Source of the DNA: Erpobdella octoculata
Taxonomy: Eukaryota; Annelida; Clitellata; Hirudinida; Erpobdellidae
Direction of reading: 5' to 3'
Length of the DNA stretch: 64,000 bases
NCBI GenBank assembly: GCA_963978895.1
Contig: OZ022246.1
Coordinates: 15,252,549 to 15,316,548, forward strand
Shown: positions 49,374 to 60,616 of the stretch, in pieces
Layout: every line of letters starts with the position of its first letter
Numbering within the stretch: the first letter of the stretch is position 1
Notes under the pieces: generated by a model
The model's database searches: none
The model's input: only the letters and a program-made list of their open reading frames with translations
Told to the model about the DNA's origin: nothing
Position numbers and translations under genes: made by a program

Positions 49374-49996
49374 TTATGAAAGAATGTAAAAGAGAAAATG
49401 AGCGTGAACGGGAACGGGAACGGGAGAGCAACCGTGACCGGGAATGGGAGAGCAAGCATGACCGGGAACGGGAGAGCAAGCGTGAGCGGGAACGGGAAAG
49501 CGACCGGGAACGGGAAAGCGACCGGGAACGGGAAAGCGACCGGGAACGGGAAAGCGACCGGGAACGGGAAAGCGACCGGGAACGGGAAAGCGACCGGGAA
49601 CGGGAAAGCGACCGGGAACGGGAAAGCGACCGGGAACGGGAAAGCGACCGGGAACGGGAAAGCGACCGGGAACGGGAAAGCGACCGGGAACGGGAAAGCG
49701 ACCGGGAACGGGAAAGCGACCGGGAACGGGAAAGCGACCGGGAACGGGAAAGCGACCGGGAACGCGGAAAGCGACTGGAATCGGGAGAGCAAGCTTGGAA
49801 GGAAACGCGAGCAATAGAGAAAATCGATAACAAAGCTTCTGAGCGGGAAAGCGACCGGGAGCTGGAAAACGACCGAGAGCGGAAAAGCGACCGGGAACGC
49901 GACGAAAAAGGGAAAGTGGAGAAGGAAACGGGAGCGAGAGAGACAAACATTAGAAAAACCTCTAAAAACCCCGGGCAACGCCGGGTAACCCCGCTA

Positions 49997-49998
<2 letters not shown>
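49374..49998 (+). repeat. Helitron-like tail with ~15 copies of an 18-bp unit
   Basis: GGGAACGGGAAAGCGACC is repeated nearly perfectly from about 49488 to 49764. It is followed by GAGAGACAAACATTAGAAAA and the terminal hairpin CCGGGCAACGCCGGG plus CTAG-T. All six frames stay open across the array (R-E-R-E-S-D one way, F-P-V-A-F-P the other) because 18 is a multiple of three. Confidence 0.7.

Positions 49999-50078
<80 letters not shown>
49999..50078. repeat. (AT)n microsatellite
   Basis: About 80 bp of pure AT repeats lie immediately after the CTAG terminus of the preceding element. Confidence 0.97.
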
Positions 50079-50081
<3 letters not shown>

Positions 50082-50402
50082 ATGTTTTATCGTGTTTTTA
50101 TTTTTTTATCGTATTTTTACTTTTTATTTTTATTTTTTTATTATTTTATTATTACTCTTTTTTGTTTTTTTCCGGGTTTGTTTACCTGACTTTTTATTTG
50201 TACATTTTTTCATAAATAAAAAAATCTCTGACAAAGGTTGACTGACCAGCCGAAAACTTAGATACAAAAAATTTTTTCACTTGACGTGATATACTTCTGG
50301 TGTATTTTTTAAAGTTTGAGTAAGTTGGTTGGTATTTTGATTTTTCTTTTTTAGATTTGACGGATACTTATTATATTTTAGTCTCACTCGCCTCAGATTC
50401 GT

Positions 50403-50657
50403 TTACGACATTGGCGTTAAATAAATTTGATTTGATTTGATTTGAGTTCGGATATAAGTTTTAACTCTTTTCATGCAGCTTAACGTTCGTTCGTTTTCTA
50501 CCGAAGTCACAGGCAAAGTCAAAACAAGATCTGCAAGGCGAATCATATTGCAAAATGCATTTGGCATTTTTGTTAAGTGAAAACGGAAGTCTTCCAAATT
50601 AAGAATTCGGTCTGCAGAGATGAAATCATCAGATTGCGAATTGAAGGAATTCATCAT
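50403..50657 (-). pseudogene. hAT transposase dimerisation domain (C-terminal)
   Basis: The minus strand reads NMIRLADLVLTLPVTSVENE then RTLSCMKRVKTYIRTQI. This is the hAT C-terminus of the group with V-x-S-x-E-x-E-R-x-F/L-S and M-x-R-x-K-T. The preceding catalytic part is not seen upstream, where sequence degenerates. Confidence 0.75.
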
Positions 50658-50824
50658 GCAAGAAGATCACTCTTTTGTGTAAATCTTGCGTTCAACTTGG
50701 ACAAATACGATCGATTCATGCATACAAAATCTGTGACCCATCTCGTTCCACTTTGGACTGTTCATAACCTTTTCAACACCTTTCCATCTCGATGTGGACG
50801 ATTTAGCTCCCTAGACCCAATAAA

Positions 50825-51480
50825 GTGTGGTGGCTCACGTGAAAACGGGGGTGGGAGCCACTTAATTGCGGGGAACCACTCAAGTGCGGGAAACTCACTT
50901 AAGTGCGGTGAACCACACAAGGGCGGGGAACCCACTTGAGTGCGGGGGCCATTCTATTCCCGGAAAACCCACTGGAAAGTCCGGGAAGAGCCACTTAAAG
51001 GTCAGGAAGGGCCCACTTTATTACCGGGGACCCACTCAAGTCCCGGGACCCACTTAAGATTAAGACCCACTTAAGTGCGGGGGCCCATTTAAAATGGGGG
51101 CCCACTTTAGTGCAGAAGCTCACGTAAGAGCGGGGCCCACTTGAGTGCGTAGGGCCCAGTTTAGTGCCGGGGGCTCCCTTAAGTGTGTGGGACCCATTTT
51201 AGTGCCAGGGGCCCCCTTAAGTACGTGAGGCCCACTTCAGTGCAGAGGGCCCACTTTAGTGCCGGGGCCCACTTAAAAGTCCGGAAAAGACAACTTAAAA
51301 ACCAGGAAAACCCCATTTAGGTGCTGGGGGCCTATTTAAGTGCCGGGGGCACTTACGGGCAGGGGCCCACTTTAGTGAATGGGGCCCGTTTCAGTGACTG
51401 GAGCTCACTTAACTGCGTTGGGCCCTTTTTAGTGCCGGGGGTCCACTGAAAAGTCAAGGAAGGCAATCGCCCCCTTGCCC
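50825..51480. repeat. Degenerate GCCCACTTAAGTGCGGG minisatellite
   Basis: More than twenty units of ~20-35 bp are centred on CACTTAAGTG, a palindrome, separated by G-rich and C-rich runs. Unit length and sequence vary strongly, so it is an old array. Confidence 0.85.
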
Positions 51481-51564
51481 CCCTAATTGACGTCCCTGCT
51501 TCTGAAATTTACTGGTTTCAAGTAATGCTTTGGTTTACAAATGGAATCAATAAAAATATATTTT

Positions 51565-51950
51565 ACTAGCGGAGTGCTCGGCGTTGCCCGAGGTTTTTAG
51601 AGGTTTTTCTAATGTTTGACTCTCTCGCTCAGGTTTCCTTCCCCACTGCTTTCCCGCTCCCGCTCGCTTTCTCTTTCCTGGCCGCTTTCCCGCTCCCGTT
51701 TGTATTCCCGTTCCCGGTCACTTTTCCGTTCCCAGTCGCTTTCCCGTTCCCGGACGCTTGCTCTCCCGTTTTCGCTCACGCTTGCTTTCCCGTTTCCGCT
51801 TACGCTTGCTCTCCCGTTCCCGCTTGCTCTCCCGTTCCCGCTTGCGCTCCCGTTCCCGCTTGCTCTCCCGTTTCCGCTCACGCTTGCTTTCCCGTTTCCG
51901 CTTACGCTTGCTCTCCCGCCGACTCTCGACCATTTACCGCAACTATTAAA
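51565..51950 (-). repeat. Helitron-like tail, opposite orientation
   Basis: It begins ACTAGCGGAGTGCTCGGCG (inverse 3' terminus) and continues with variant 18-30 bp units such as CGCTTGCTCTCCCGTTCCCG. Frames across it are artefacts of low complexity. Confidence 0.55.
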
Positions 51951-52023
51951 AATAAATAACCAAGATTCAGTAAATAATGTATTCGGTTGAATTTTAGTTG
52001 TAAATATGTATTTATATAAAATT

Positions 52024-52528
52024 ACTAGCTGACCCATGAAACATTGTTTTGCCTTATAAATTATTTAAGTTTTTTTTTCTATTAAACGTTTAATGTACAA
52101 ATTATGTCAATTCAGAAAAGTCAATCTCGAAGAGCAATCGAGTGTACAATGTTTTTTGTCAGTCCATCTTTAGCCAACACAAACAAACTGGATGGTTTGC
52201 CCTCGCTAGAACATGTCCGGGAGAAAAACATGGCGTGCCCAAATCTAAGCCACAAACAGATATCGTTTGGCCTTGCGACTTATTAATTGTCATTGCAAAT
52301 GGCAATCTAATTGGAAATTGAATTCGTTTGAATTCAATATGCACTACTGTAGAAATCATTGGAATCCGTGACAGCAAAACACTTTCGCCTTGGAACTTGC
52401 CATTCAAAATGTTGGCTTCGACAATTTTTTTCATTAATTTTTTAATTACTAATCGCGTGCCATTGCACAGCCGCGGTGGGTTTAAACTCCTAAGTAGAAT
52501 AACCGGAGATCCAACTTTAAGTTGCGGT
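52024..52528 (-). pseudogene. Helitron helicase (Rep/Hel), C-terminal part with element 3' end
   Basis: On the minus strand from 52528: PVILLRSLNPPRLCNGTRL, KKIVEANILNGKFQGESV, IPMISTVVHIEFKRIQFPI and RLPFAMTINKSQGQTISVCG. These are the C-terminal PIF1-type helicase motifs (including TINKSQGQ, motif VI region) of Helitrons. The frame breaks after CGLDLGTPCF, where the family has a G-Q-L-Y-V-A-x-S-R motif. Downstream GGCAAAACAATGTTTCATGG then GTCAG-CTAG-T (52024) is a matching Helitron 3' end. The upstream Rep domain is lost at the junction with an LTR fragment. Confidence 0.88.
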
Positions 52529-53010
52529 ATTTACATTACATGTTTCTTGTTATTTATATTGTGTTTTGAAAGAATAAAGTTTTCTGAAAGACACAACAAA
52601 TTGGCGCAGTCGACATGTCTGAAGTCGATAAATTAATTAAATTGTTCGCTGAGCAAGAGAGATATCGCGCTGAACAAGAAAGACTTCGCGAAAAAGAACG
52701 AGCAGAACACATAAAACAAATGGAGAGGCTGGTTTTGAGCTTACAACCATCGGCAACAAATATTCCCAGTTTCGAAGCTTTCGATCCTTGGAAAAAATTA
52801 TGGAAAGATTACTGGGCAAGGTTTGAAACTTTCACTGGTGCTCATTCGGTTCCTGGTCGAAAAATACCTCAAGTTTTCTTGACTAATCAAACCTCGTCGA
52901 CATACAAGTTTCTTGATACGTTAGCAAGTCAGCGATATGATCGTTACACGTTGGCATATGCAAAATATGTTTTACAAAAAAACACTTCTCTAGACACAAT
53001 AAATTGTTGA
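52529..53010 (+). pseudogene. Gypsy element fragment: LTR end, primer site and gag start
   Basis: The last ~70 bp of an LTR (AATAAA near 52573, ending ACAACA at 52598) is followed by the primer-binding-like AATTGGCGCAGTCG and a gag frame starting at 52615 (MSEVDKLIKLFAEQERYRAE). The gag has PWKKLWKDYWARFETFTGA, QVFLTNQTSSTYKFLDTLAS and QRYDRYTLAYAKYVL, typical of invertebrate gypsy gag. Only ~130 residues remain before a stop. No pol of this element is seen downstream. Confidence 0.8.
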
Positions 53011-53327
53011 CCGAAGCTCAACCGTACAAAAGATCGCGGACAAGAACAGCACACGCCGATTCCAAGACAGCTAATAATTTAATGCATCGTGGAAAATATT
53101 GTGGTTTAACTTAATAGAAAAAGGGTTAAAATGAAAACAGACAAAAATATCTATAATAAGGTTAAGGTCGTATATAAAAACTGACTTTTTGAACTCCCTG
53201 TTAAAATGAAGTTAAAAATTTGAATATTGAGCAAAAATAAATGCCTCATCATAATTTTCAATAGAAATAAAATGATTTAGTAATGCAATTATTGCACTTA
53301 ATTGATGACGATGTCATAATGACATAA
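53011..53327. other. Decayed sequence after the gag fragment
   Basis: A short frame with KRSRTRTAHADSKTANNLMH may be residual gag. The rest is AT-rich and unassigned. Confidence 0.35.
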
Positions 53328-53335
53328 GATGTGAG

Positions 53336-53779
53336 TAGACCTCCAAGCTTCCGCCATTTAGCTTAATCCGCCGAAAATATTTGGCTAGCCGAAATCACCA
53401 CCATAAAGAGCGATTAAATGCAGCCGCCAAATAAATTCAAAATGATATTACGACTTTTGGGAAAAGTAGTGCTTTCCTTCTCGATTTCATTGCAACAAGC
53501 ATCAGCAACATCAGTTCCATTGGAATGCATGTTTTCAGGGTTGCTGATGTGACATTTATTCACCATAATTTTGATATAATTGTGCAATAATTTTCTGTAA
53601 TTAACAGACTAAATCAATTCTAAATTAATAAACTTTTTATTTGTTAGAAACAAATTTTGCCAGCCGCATTTTAGCCGAAATTTTGCCTATCTTTTTTTTC
53701 AGCCAGATATTTAAATAATATCAGCAAATATTTTGCCCAGCCAGCCATAATTTGAAATAAATTTTGGCTAGGAGGTCTA
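53336..53779. mobile_element. 444-bp hAT-like MITE
   Basis: The ends TAGACCTCCAAGC and GCTAGGAGGTCTA are inverted. The flanks GATGTGAG (53328-53335, 53780-53787) are a perfect 8-bp duplication. No coding. Internal GCC/AGCC-AAATATT units recur on both sides. Confidence 0.88.
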
Positions 53780-54074
53780 GATGTGAGGTTATAGTTAGTG
53801 TTACTCTAGAGACGACAATGAGTAATTGTTACAGTTATTTAATAATGTTATAATATTCAGGTTCTTTAAAAATGGTCCTTTATTTATTAGAAGAAATACA
53901 CACTTAATCAAAAACTTGTGTCTTAGTAACTGTAATTAAGACTGGTTGATTGAAGTTATGTAAACACTCACTCTATATTTTTTTATGTCTTTATTAATTC
54001 ATAAAGTCTTCTGAGGTTTATCAACTTTGATAGGAAATTATATAAACCACCGTAGATATAAAACTACCCCCTTC

Positions 54075-55150
54075 TTAATCCTGTTCGTCCCGAACAGTTT
54101 CCTTGCCTCCATAATATTTGGCAAGGCGGTCAACATGAATTACTTTCATCTTAGTACGTTGGCCCTTTTGAATCCGGTAGATGACATCATTGATCTTTTT
54201 ATTAATTCTATATGGTCCTTCCCAGTTTTGTTGAAGTTTAGGTGATTTCCCAATTTTGCATTAGGGATTGTAGAACCACACCAAATCATTTTCTTTAAAC
54301 TCTTTCATATTTGATTGGCGATCATACCGAGTTTTCATTCTGTCGCTGGCCGCCTTTATCCTATTTCGGGCTACGAAATGAATTTCATTTAACTGAGCCC
54401 GCAATTGTGCGGCATACTCGCTTTCCGATTCTACTTTGTCTCCCGGACTTCCAAACATAAGATCGCAAGAAAGTCGTATCTCTCGTCCAAATAACATTTT
54501 ACTTGGGGTGGCCTTCGTCGTGTTGTGAACCGATCCTCTGTAAGCCAACAAAAATAACGGAATGTGTTTATCCCAATCAACTTGGTTTTCACCGACCATC
54601 TTAGACAAGTGCTGTTGAATAGTTCGATTAAATCGTTCCACCATACCGTCAGACTGAGGATGAAAGGAAGTTGTGCGGGTTTTATGTATGCCTAAAACAC
54701 TGCACATTTCTCTAAACAATTGTGAATCAAAGTTCCTGCCCTGATCTGAATGGAGCTCCATTGGTACTCCATAGCGACTAACCCAGCCATCAACAACAAC
54801 GTTGGCAACTGTCACTGCTTCTTGATTAGGTATAGCAAAACCCCTGGCCATTTTGTAAAATACACACAGGAATGTACTTATTGCCAGATTTTGATATTGG
54901 AAATGGACCTGCTAAATCTATAGCAATTCTTTCAAAAGGGGAACCTACATTGTACTGTTGTAAATGGTCCTTTTGTTTTAGCGTGTGGTCCTTTACTGGC
55001 GGCACAGGTATCACATTTTTGACACCATTCCTCTACATCAATTTCACAGTATACCCAATAAAATCCTAGGCGGATCTTGTCCAACGTTTTATTCATCCCT
55101 AGATGTCCCCCTGATACTCCGGAGTGCATTTGTTGGAGCACTTCTGGCAC
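54075..55150 (-). pseudogene. Integrase of gypsy element A
   Basis: Minus strand. The zinc-binding region (HSGVSGGHLGMNKTL, CQKCDTCAASKG) is at 54932-55150, then DLAGPFPISKSGNKYI with the first Asp. After a short frame change, 54261-54851 holds LHSDQGRNFDSQLF (second Asp), HPQSDGMVERFNRTIQQHLS (Glu) and FLLAYRGSVHNTTKATPS. A stop at 54260 precedes the C-terminal SH3-like region (LQQNWEGPYRINKKI, KVIHVDRLAKYYG). All three catalytic residues are present. Two lesions inactivate the frame. Confidence 0.9.
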
Positions 55151-55167
55151 TTATACTTTTGGAATAA

Positions 55168-55425
55168 TTAATTGCAAAACATTGGTGGAATTAGAGATCC
55201 GTTCACAACCCTTAGAGAGTCCCATTGTGCCCAATACGATTTAGTAGCAGGACTCAATTCAGAAATCTCTTGCCAGTCAGGTTTCTTCCCTTCTTCCATC
55301 CATCTCAAAATTGGCCCTATATCATCATCTTTTAATTGTTCGTCTCGAATCACTTCATCTGACCAAGTATCGTCAATTTGAAACCGAACCTGAAAACACT
55401 GATTATTTATTTCCTTCCCCTCCAT
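55168..55425 (-). pseudogene. RNase H-integrase linker of gypsy element A
   Basis: The frame contains VIRDEQLKDDDIGPILRWME and WAQWDSLRVVNGSLIPPMF, the region between RNase H and the integrase zinc domain in invertebrate gypsy polyproteins. It is separated from its neighbours by small frame changes. Confidence 0.8.
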
Positions 55426-55527
55426 GCGAATGCAATACTTACATTCATCATTGCAAGGTCGTCGTAACAGTGCGTCAGCATTTTTGTGCTGTTCACCCTT
55501 CCGATGCTGAATTTCAAACTCGTATGA

Positions 55528-56254
55528 TTATAAACGTTCAATCCACCTAGCCACTTGTTCTTCTGGATTTTTACAATTTAAAAGCCATTTCATAGCAGCG
55601 TGATCCGTTCTCAACAAAAACGTTTGACGATATAAATACTTGTGAAAGTGCTCAATAGAATCAACGATTGCTAATAACTCACGTCTGGTGACGCAATAAT
55701 TGCGCTCCGGTTTCGACAAAGTTCTGCTATAATAAGCTATAATCTTTTCATTGCCGTCAACAATTTGACTAAGCACTGCCCCTATTCCTTCATTACTTGC
55801 ATCTGTGTCTAATACAAAATCTTTTCCAGGGTTTGGATACGACAGAACCGGCGTCAAACTCAAAGCTGTTTTTAACTGTTCGAATGCCTGTTGATTTGCC
55901 TCTGACCAATCAAACGGTGCATTCTTTTCTATAAGCTTATATAATTTTTTTTGCAATGCTGGAAAAATTGGCTACAAATCGTCGATAATATGTGCACAAA
56001 CCAAGAAAGCTTCTTAATTCTTGAGAATTTCTCGGAACAGGCCAATGGTTAACCGCTTCAATTTTCTCAGGATCGGTTCCTACTCCATCGGCAGAAACTA
56101 TATGACCAAGATATTTCACTTTGTTTTTGAAAAGTGCACACTTTGCCGGATTTAGCTTCATACCAGCATCCCGGGTTCTTTGGAAAACTTCTTCAAAATT
56201 GTGTAGATGCTCTTCAAACGTTTTTCCAACAGCAATAATGTCGTCCAAATACAC
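55528..56254 (-). pseudogene. RT second half and RNase H of gypsy element A
   Basis: It begins at the insertion boundary with the YLDDIIAVGKTFEEHLHNFE block (the DD pair), then NPAKCALFKNKVKYLGHIVS, NSQELRSFLGLCTYYRRFVA (RT thumb), a frame change near 55945, then RNase H with DFVLDTDASNEGIGAVLSQI and RTLSKPERNYCVTRRELLAI, ending HAAMKWLLNCKNPEEQVARW. RNase H acidic residues are present. Confidence 0.9.
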
Positions 56255-56352
56255 TGTTGTGTTTTAATCTTATTTGAATAAAATCAAAACTAAACTCAAA
56301 TCAAACGCAATGTTCCTAGAATAGTCCGCAGCGTGCGCGCTGCTGTGCGTCA

Positions 56353-56458
<106 letters not shown>

Positions 56459-56509
56459 CAGCCTAGCAGCTAGCAGCCAGCACACTACAATTCCTCCCTT
56501 TCTAGATAA

Positions 56510-57953
56510 TTAGCCTGTCCGGAGCTTTCCTGGTTCTGCTTGAGTATCGCTGATCACTGCTGCATTGGCCACAGGTTGCTTCATGATCTCTGCTGCCACG
56601 CTAGGTGTGCTGTTGGTGAGTGTTGCGTTGGTTGTAGACTCACTAGGTGTCGATACAGTTGATGGTACTGCAAATTTTGGTGGTGAAACTGCCTGCAGCA
56701 GCGGCTGTGCTGTCATATCGAGAACTGGTGTAAGAGGGCTGTAGACTGATGTAATGGTTGACGGTTCTGCGGTCCGCATCTGATCAACATGACGGCGCCA
56801 AATAGACGGATTTGGAGTTTTTGTCTTTACCTCGTAATTCAACTGACCTGCACGTTTTACTACTGTCGCAGGCATCCACTTATCTTGGCCTCGGTAATCA
56901 CGAACTGCCACCGTTTGTCCTTCCATAAAATCGCGTAATTTGCTGCTTGAATGACCCTCCCTTGTTCTAATTTGTGCATGATGCACTCGGTCTTCCAGAC
57001 TTGTAGCCTAAATACGGGCCACAATAGTCAATCTGAATTCGCTGCCACGGTTTGCTCGGCCACTCCCAAGGATGCAGAGGTGCTGTTGCTGGTGTATTTT
57101 GTGTAACCATACACCCTGGACATTTTGCTGTAACATGTTCAATTTCTTGGTCTATGCCGGGCCACCACACATAACTGCGTGCTAAATTTTTCATTTTAAC
57201 TACGCCACTGTGGCCTTCATGTAGTCGATTAAGTATGTGTTGACGCAGTGGCATGGGAACAACAACCCTCATGCCCCACATGTCGCATCCCTGGATAACT
57301 GATAGTTCAGTCCGACGGTTGTAGAACGGTGTCAGCTCTTGGTCGCGTGGCAGAACATGATTCCAACCAGACATAGTAAGTTGATATACGCGCGACAAAA
57401 GCGGGTCGAGCTGTGTATGGCGTCGGATGTTATTGCTGGTGACTGGCAGACTGTTTAGTTGACTGATCGCAAAAACATCTGCTGCATCTGATTCATGATT
57501 GTCGACTGTAGCCAGCGAAAGGCGAGAGAAAAAGTCAGCGTTCGCATGTTTGCCAGATTCACGAAATTCGATCGTGTAATTGAGACCGGATATAAACACT
57601 GCATACAGCAGCAGTCGGGCGGCTGACATAGCCGGCAAATATTTATTCGGATTGAAGATCGAAACCAACGGTTGATGATCGGTGACTAAGGTAAAGCGAC
57701 GACCATAAATGTAGGAAAAGAATTTCTTTGCCGCCCAGTATAGACAAAGGGCCTTTTTATCTAGCTGGCGGTAGTTACGCTCCGCTGCACTGAATGAACG
57801 GTAAACGAAGGCGACCGGTCGTTCAACGTTGTCTGATGTGACGTGGGAAAGCACGGCGCCGAGGCCGTACGGGCTAGCATCACAAGCCAGTCTGATGGGT
57901 AGACTGGGATTATAGTGCATTAAGACTCGGTCGGATGCTACTAGTTGTTTCAC
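56510..57953 (-). pseudogene. RNase H and truncated integrase of gypsy element B
   Basis: The 56967-57953 frame has RNase H (IRLACDASPYGLGAVLSHVT, NYRQLDKKALCLYWAAKKFF, LVTDHQPLVSIF), then the integrase zinc domain (HEGHSGVVKMKNLAR, CPGCMVTQNTP), then RIQIDYCGPYLGY with the first catalytic Asp. The core with the second Asp and the Glu is deleted. The 56510-56986 frame resumes in the C-terminal part (VAVRDYRGQDKWMPATVVKR, IWRRHVDQMR) with a Pro/Ser/Thr-rich tail. Integrase is inactive by deletion. Confidence 0.9.
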
Positions 57954-57992
57954 AGCTGTAAATGCTTGATCACACTCTGTTGACCACGCCCA

Positions 57993-59223
57993 CTATGTGT
58001 GTTTTTCAAGATGTCTGTAAAGTGGACGCATTGCTGCTGATAAATTCGGTAGGAACCGTGAGTAATATTGAAGCAATCCGTTAAAAGACCTTAGCTGTTG
58101 CTGATTGCATGGAGAAGGTGCAGCTAAAATAGCGTCAATCTTGTCTTGTGTTTTGTGCAGTCCATTTCGGTCAATTTCATGACCACAATAGACAATTCGT
58201 TTCTGAAAGAAACTAGTTTTCTTTTTGTTTGCACGTAGTCCGTACATCTGTAGTCGATGAAAAACCTTCTCGAGTGTCTCGAGGTGATCTTTGTCATTTT
58301 TACCGGTTACAATCACGTCATCCAAAATGCACTGAACGTTAGGGATTCCTTGAAGCACTTGATCGATCGCTCTTTGCTAAACTGCTGGAGCTGAAGCGAC
58401 ACCAAAAACGAGACGATTGTATCTATACAGGCCTCGATGTGTGTTTATTGTCAAAATTTTTTTCCAATCCTCCTGAACTTCCATCTGTAGATATGCTTGC
58501 CGTAGGTCTATCTTGCTGAATTTCTGGCCGCCACTCAATGAAGCAAAAATATCTTCATGGTAATGGATATTGATCGACACATAAAACGGGATTCAGTGTT
58601 GTTTTGAAATCACCACAAATCCTCACTCTTCCGTCACGCTTCACGACTGGTACAATTGGTGTAGCCCAGTCACTGTGATTGATTTTTGGCAGAACTCCTT
58701 CTTGTTCAAGTTGATCCAGTTTCTTTTCAACCTTCGGTCTAAGAGCATACGGTAACTGTCTCGCTTTTAAGAATTTCGGATTTGCGTTATCCACCAGCGT
58801 TAGCTTGGCCTCGATTTCTTGCAGTTTTCCAAGACCTGGGGAAAAAACGTCCTTATATTTCTCCAGTAGACTATTGAGCATCTTCTGTGTGTCCTCGCTG
58901 TTGTATTCTGGCTCTACATACTTCAGTTGTTGCCAATCAAGTTTAAGATGTTTAAGCCAATCGCGCCCAAACAGTGGTGGTCCGCCCCTGCTGACGACAT
59001 ACAGTTTCAGCATCTTGGTTTGCCCCGCATATTTAACTGAAATATCGATAACACCTGCAGGCTTCAGCTTTTCTCCTGTATACGTTCGGAACAGAACGTC
59101 TGTGGCTGTCAGAAGAACATCTTTGAACATTTTGCGGTAGTCGTTAATTGTGATCAGTGACACGCCTGAACCGGTGTCGAGTTCCATTTTAATGTTTTTT
59201 TGTTGACTATGGCGGTAAGCCAT
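57993..59223 (-). pseudogene. Protease and reverse transcriptase of gypsy element B
   Basis: Minus strand. The 58555-59223 frame starts with protease (KMELDTGSGVSLITINDYRK) and continues to RT fingers (ARQLPYALRPKVEKKLDQLE, DWATPIVPVVKRDGRVRICG). The 58377-58580 frame has SKIDLRQAYLQMEVQED and YRYNRLVFGVASAPAV. The 57993-58358 frame has VQCILDDVIVTGKNDKDHLE (catalytic DD) and KKTSFFQKRIVYCGHEIDRN. Stops or single-base changes separate the three frames. The order and spacing are those of K02A2.6-like gypsy elements. Confidence 0.9.
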
Positions 59224-60015
59224 ATTTTCTCTCTTGCATTTGACTGTAGATTATAGTTATCCACTACTTCGATTGAGCTGACAGATGGAGATTCATCGTC
59301 GCTGAAAGCATGTACATCGTTTCTTCGATTACCTCCGCCAGGAATTGATTTCTGGATGAACTTTGATCGCTGGGTCGACCTGCAGGCAAGACGGATGTGG
59401 CCTTTTTTAGAGCACCCACGGCAGACAGAAAACTTAAAACGACATCCCGCCGGGTCGTGATGAGTAGCCAGACATCGGTAGCAATGCAGATATTTATTTA
59501 TTGAATTTGAAGGTTTACCAGTCTGCATGCGATGCACCTCCTGATCTGACGAATGGCGTACACTTTGTAACTCGGTCGCGTCCTTGGCAGCGGTTTCCAT
59601 GGCTATGGCAATGTCGATTGTACGTTTGAAAGTTAAAGTTTCTTCCGTGAGGAGTCGTTTTTGAATTGCTTCGTTCTTCAGCCCACAAACCAGACGTTCG
59701 CGTAGTGATGAATCGAGTGCCTCGCCGAACTCGCAGTGTTCCGACAGTTTACGTATCTCTGCGATAAACGCACTGATTGATTCGCCTTCATGCTGGTCGC
59801 GTTTGTGGAAGCGAAAACGTTCTGCGATAACTAGTGGTTTTGGAGACAAATGACGTTGCAGTACTTCAACAATCTCAGCGAACGACTTTGTTGATGGTTT
59901 AGTCGGTGCTGTTAAACTGCGTAGTAGGCCGTACGTTTTACTGCCTATTAGGCTCAGTAACGCCGGGACTCGTTTATTTTCATCAATGTCGTTGGTAATG
60001 AAATACTGCTCAACG
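59154..60015 (-). pseudogene. Gag of gypsy element B
   Basis: The frame reads YFITNDIDENKRVPALLSLI, FAEIVEVLQRHLSPKPLVIA, RFRFHKRDQHEGESISAFIA and ETLTFKRTIDIAIAMETAAK, the capsid of K02A2.6-like gag. Two zinc knuckle-like segments follow, CYRCLATHHDPAGCRFK and CRGCSKKGHIRLAC. The gag start codon and 5' LTR are deleted. The annotated-looking start upstream (60203) belongs to RT of element A across the insertion boundary, so that single long frame is a chance fusion. Confidence 0.88.
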
Positions 60016-60029
60016 CACACTACATACAC

Positions 60030-60536
60030 AAGACACGTTCTCCAATTTAATCCTTGTAAGACATACTCCATAAGTCGCTCGAAAATTGCATTTGCGTTGC
60101 ACAAGCCAAATGCCATCACTGTAAATTGCCACAATCCTTCACCTATTGAAAAGGCAGTTTTCTCGCAAACCTGCGGATGTATTCCCACCTGCCAATATCG
60201 CACTTAAGATCTAAAGTAGAAAACATTCGAGATCCCGCAAGTGTATCGATGGTGTCATCGATTCTGGGCAGAGGGTAACTATCTTTTTGTGTGACCTCGT
60301 TTAACATTCTGTAGTCGACACAAAAACGTAGCGAATTATCTTTTTTCTTAACAAGTACTACCGGTGACTATTGGATGGTTCAATAAATCCTTGTTCTTCA
60401 TCTTTTCCAGCATATTTCTAGCTTCCTCTCGCTTTGCAGTGTGGAAGCCTTCGTGGCAGTTGACGAAAGGGCTCTGTATTACGAATTCGAATTCGATGCT
60501 CAACGATCTTTGTTTTTCCATTGTCTTATTTGTCAA
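60030..60536 (-). pseudogene. RT first half of gypsy element A
   Basis: RT blocks near 60300-60350 ([20 protein letters not shown]) and 60210-60290 ([20 protein letters not shown]) lead into the 60030-60203 segment, with [20 protein letters not shown]. It ends at LVY, where element B interrupts. There are stops near 60205 and 60360. Confidence 0.87.
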
Positions 60537-60616
60537 TAGCTATTATATCACAATACTCTTTAATCAACTTTTCCGCTTTGTCATAGCCGATTGCTTTTAG
60601 TGAAGTTTTAGCGGCT

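Larger units (their letters stand above)
50403..51499 (-). mobile_element. hAT remnant with a degenerate minisatellite
   Basis: A transposase C-terminus on the minus strand (50430-50657) is followed by minisatellite (50825-51480). The end CCCCCTTGCCCCCCTAATTG then ACGTCCCTG reads, inverted, CAGGGACGTCAATTAGGGG, a typical hAT end. The left end and target duplication were not found. Confidence 0.5.

Noticed and set aside
49376..50215. Long frame (279 codons) rich in Arg, Glu, Ser and Asp, and its opposite-strand partners
   Set aside because: It is produced by an 18-bp tandem repeat that keeps every frame open on both strands and runs into (AT)n. There is no evidence of a protein.
59154..60203. 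Single 349-codon gypsy protein
   Set aside because: The frame fuses RT of element A with gag of element B across an insertion boundary marked by a 5-bp duplication.
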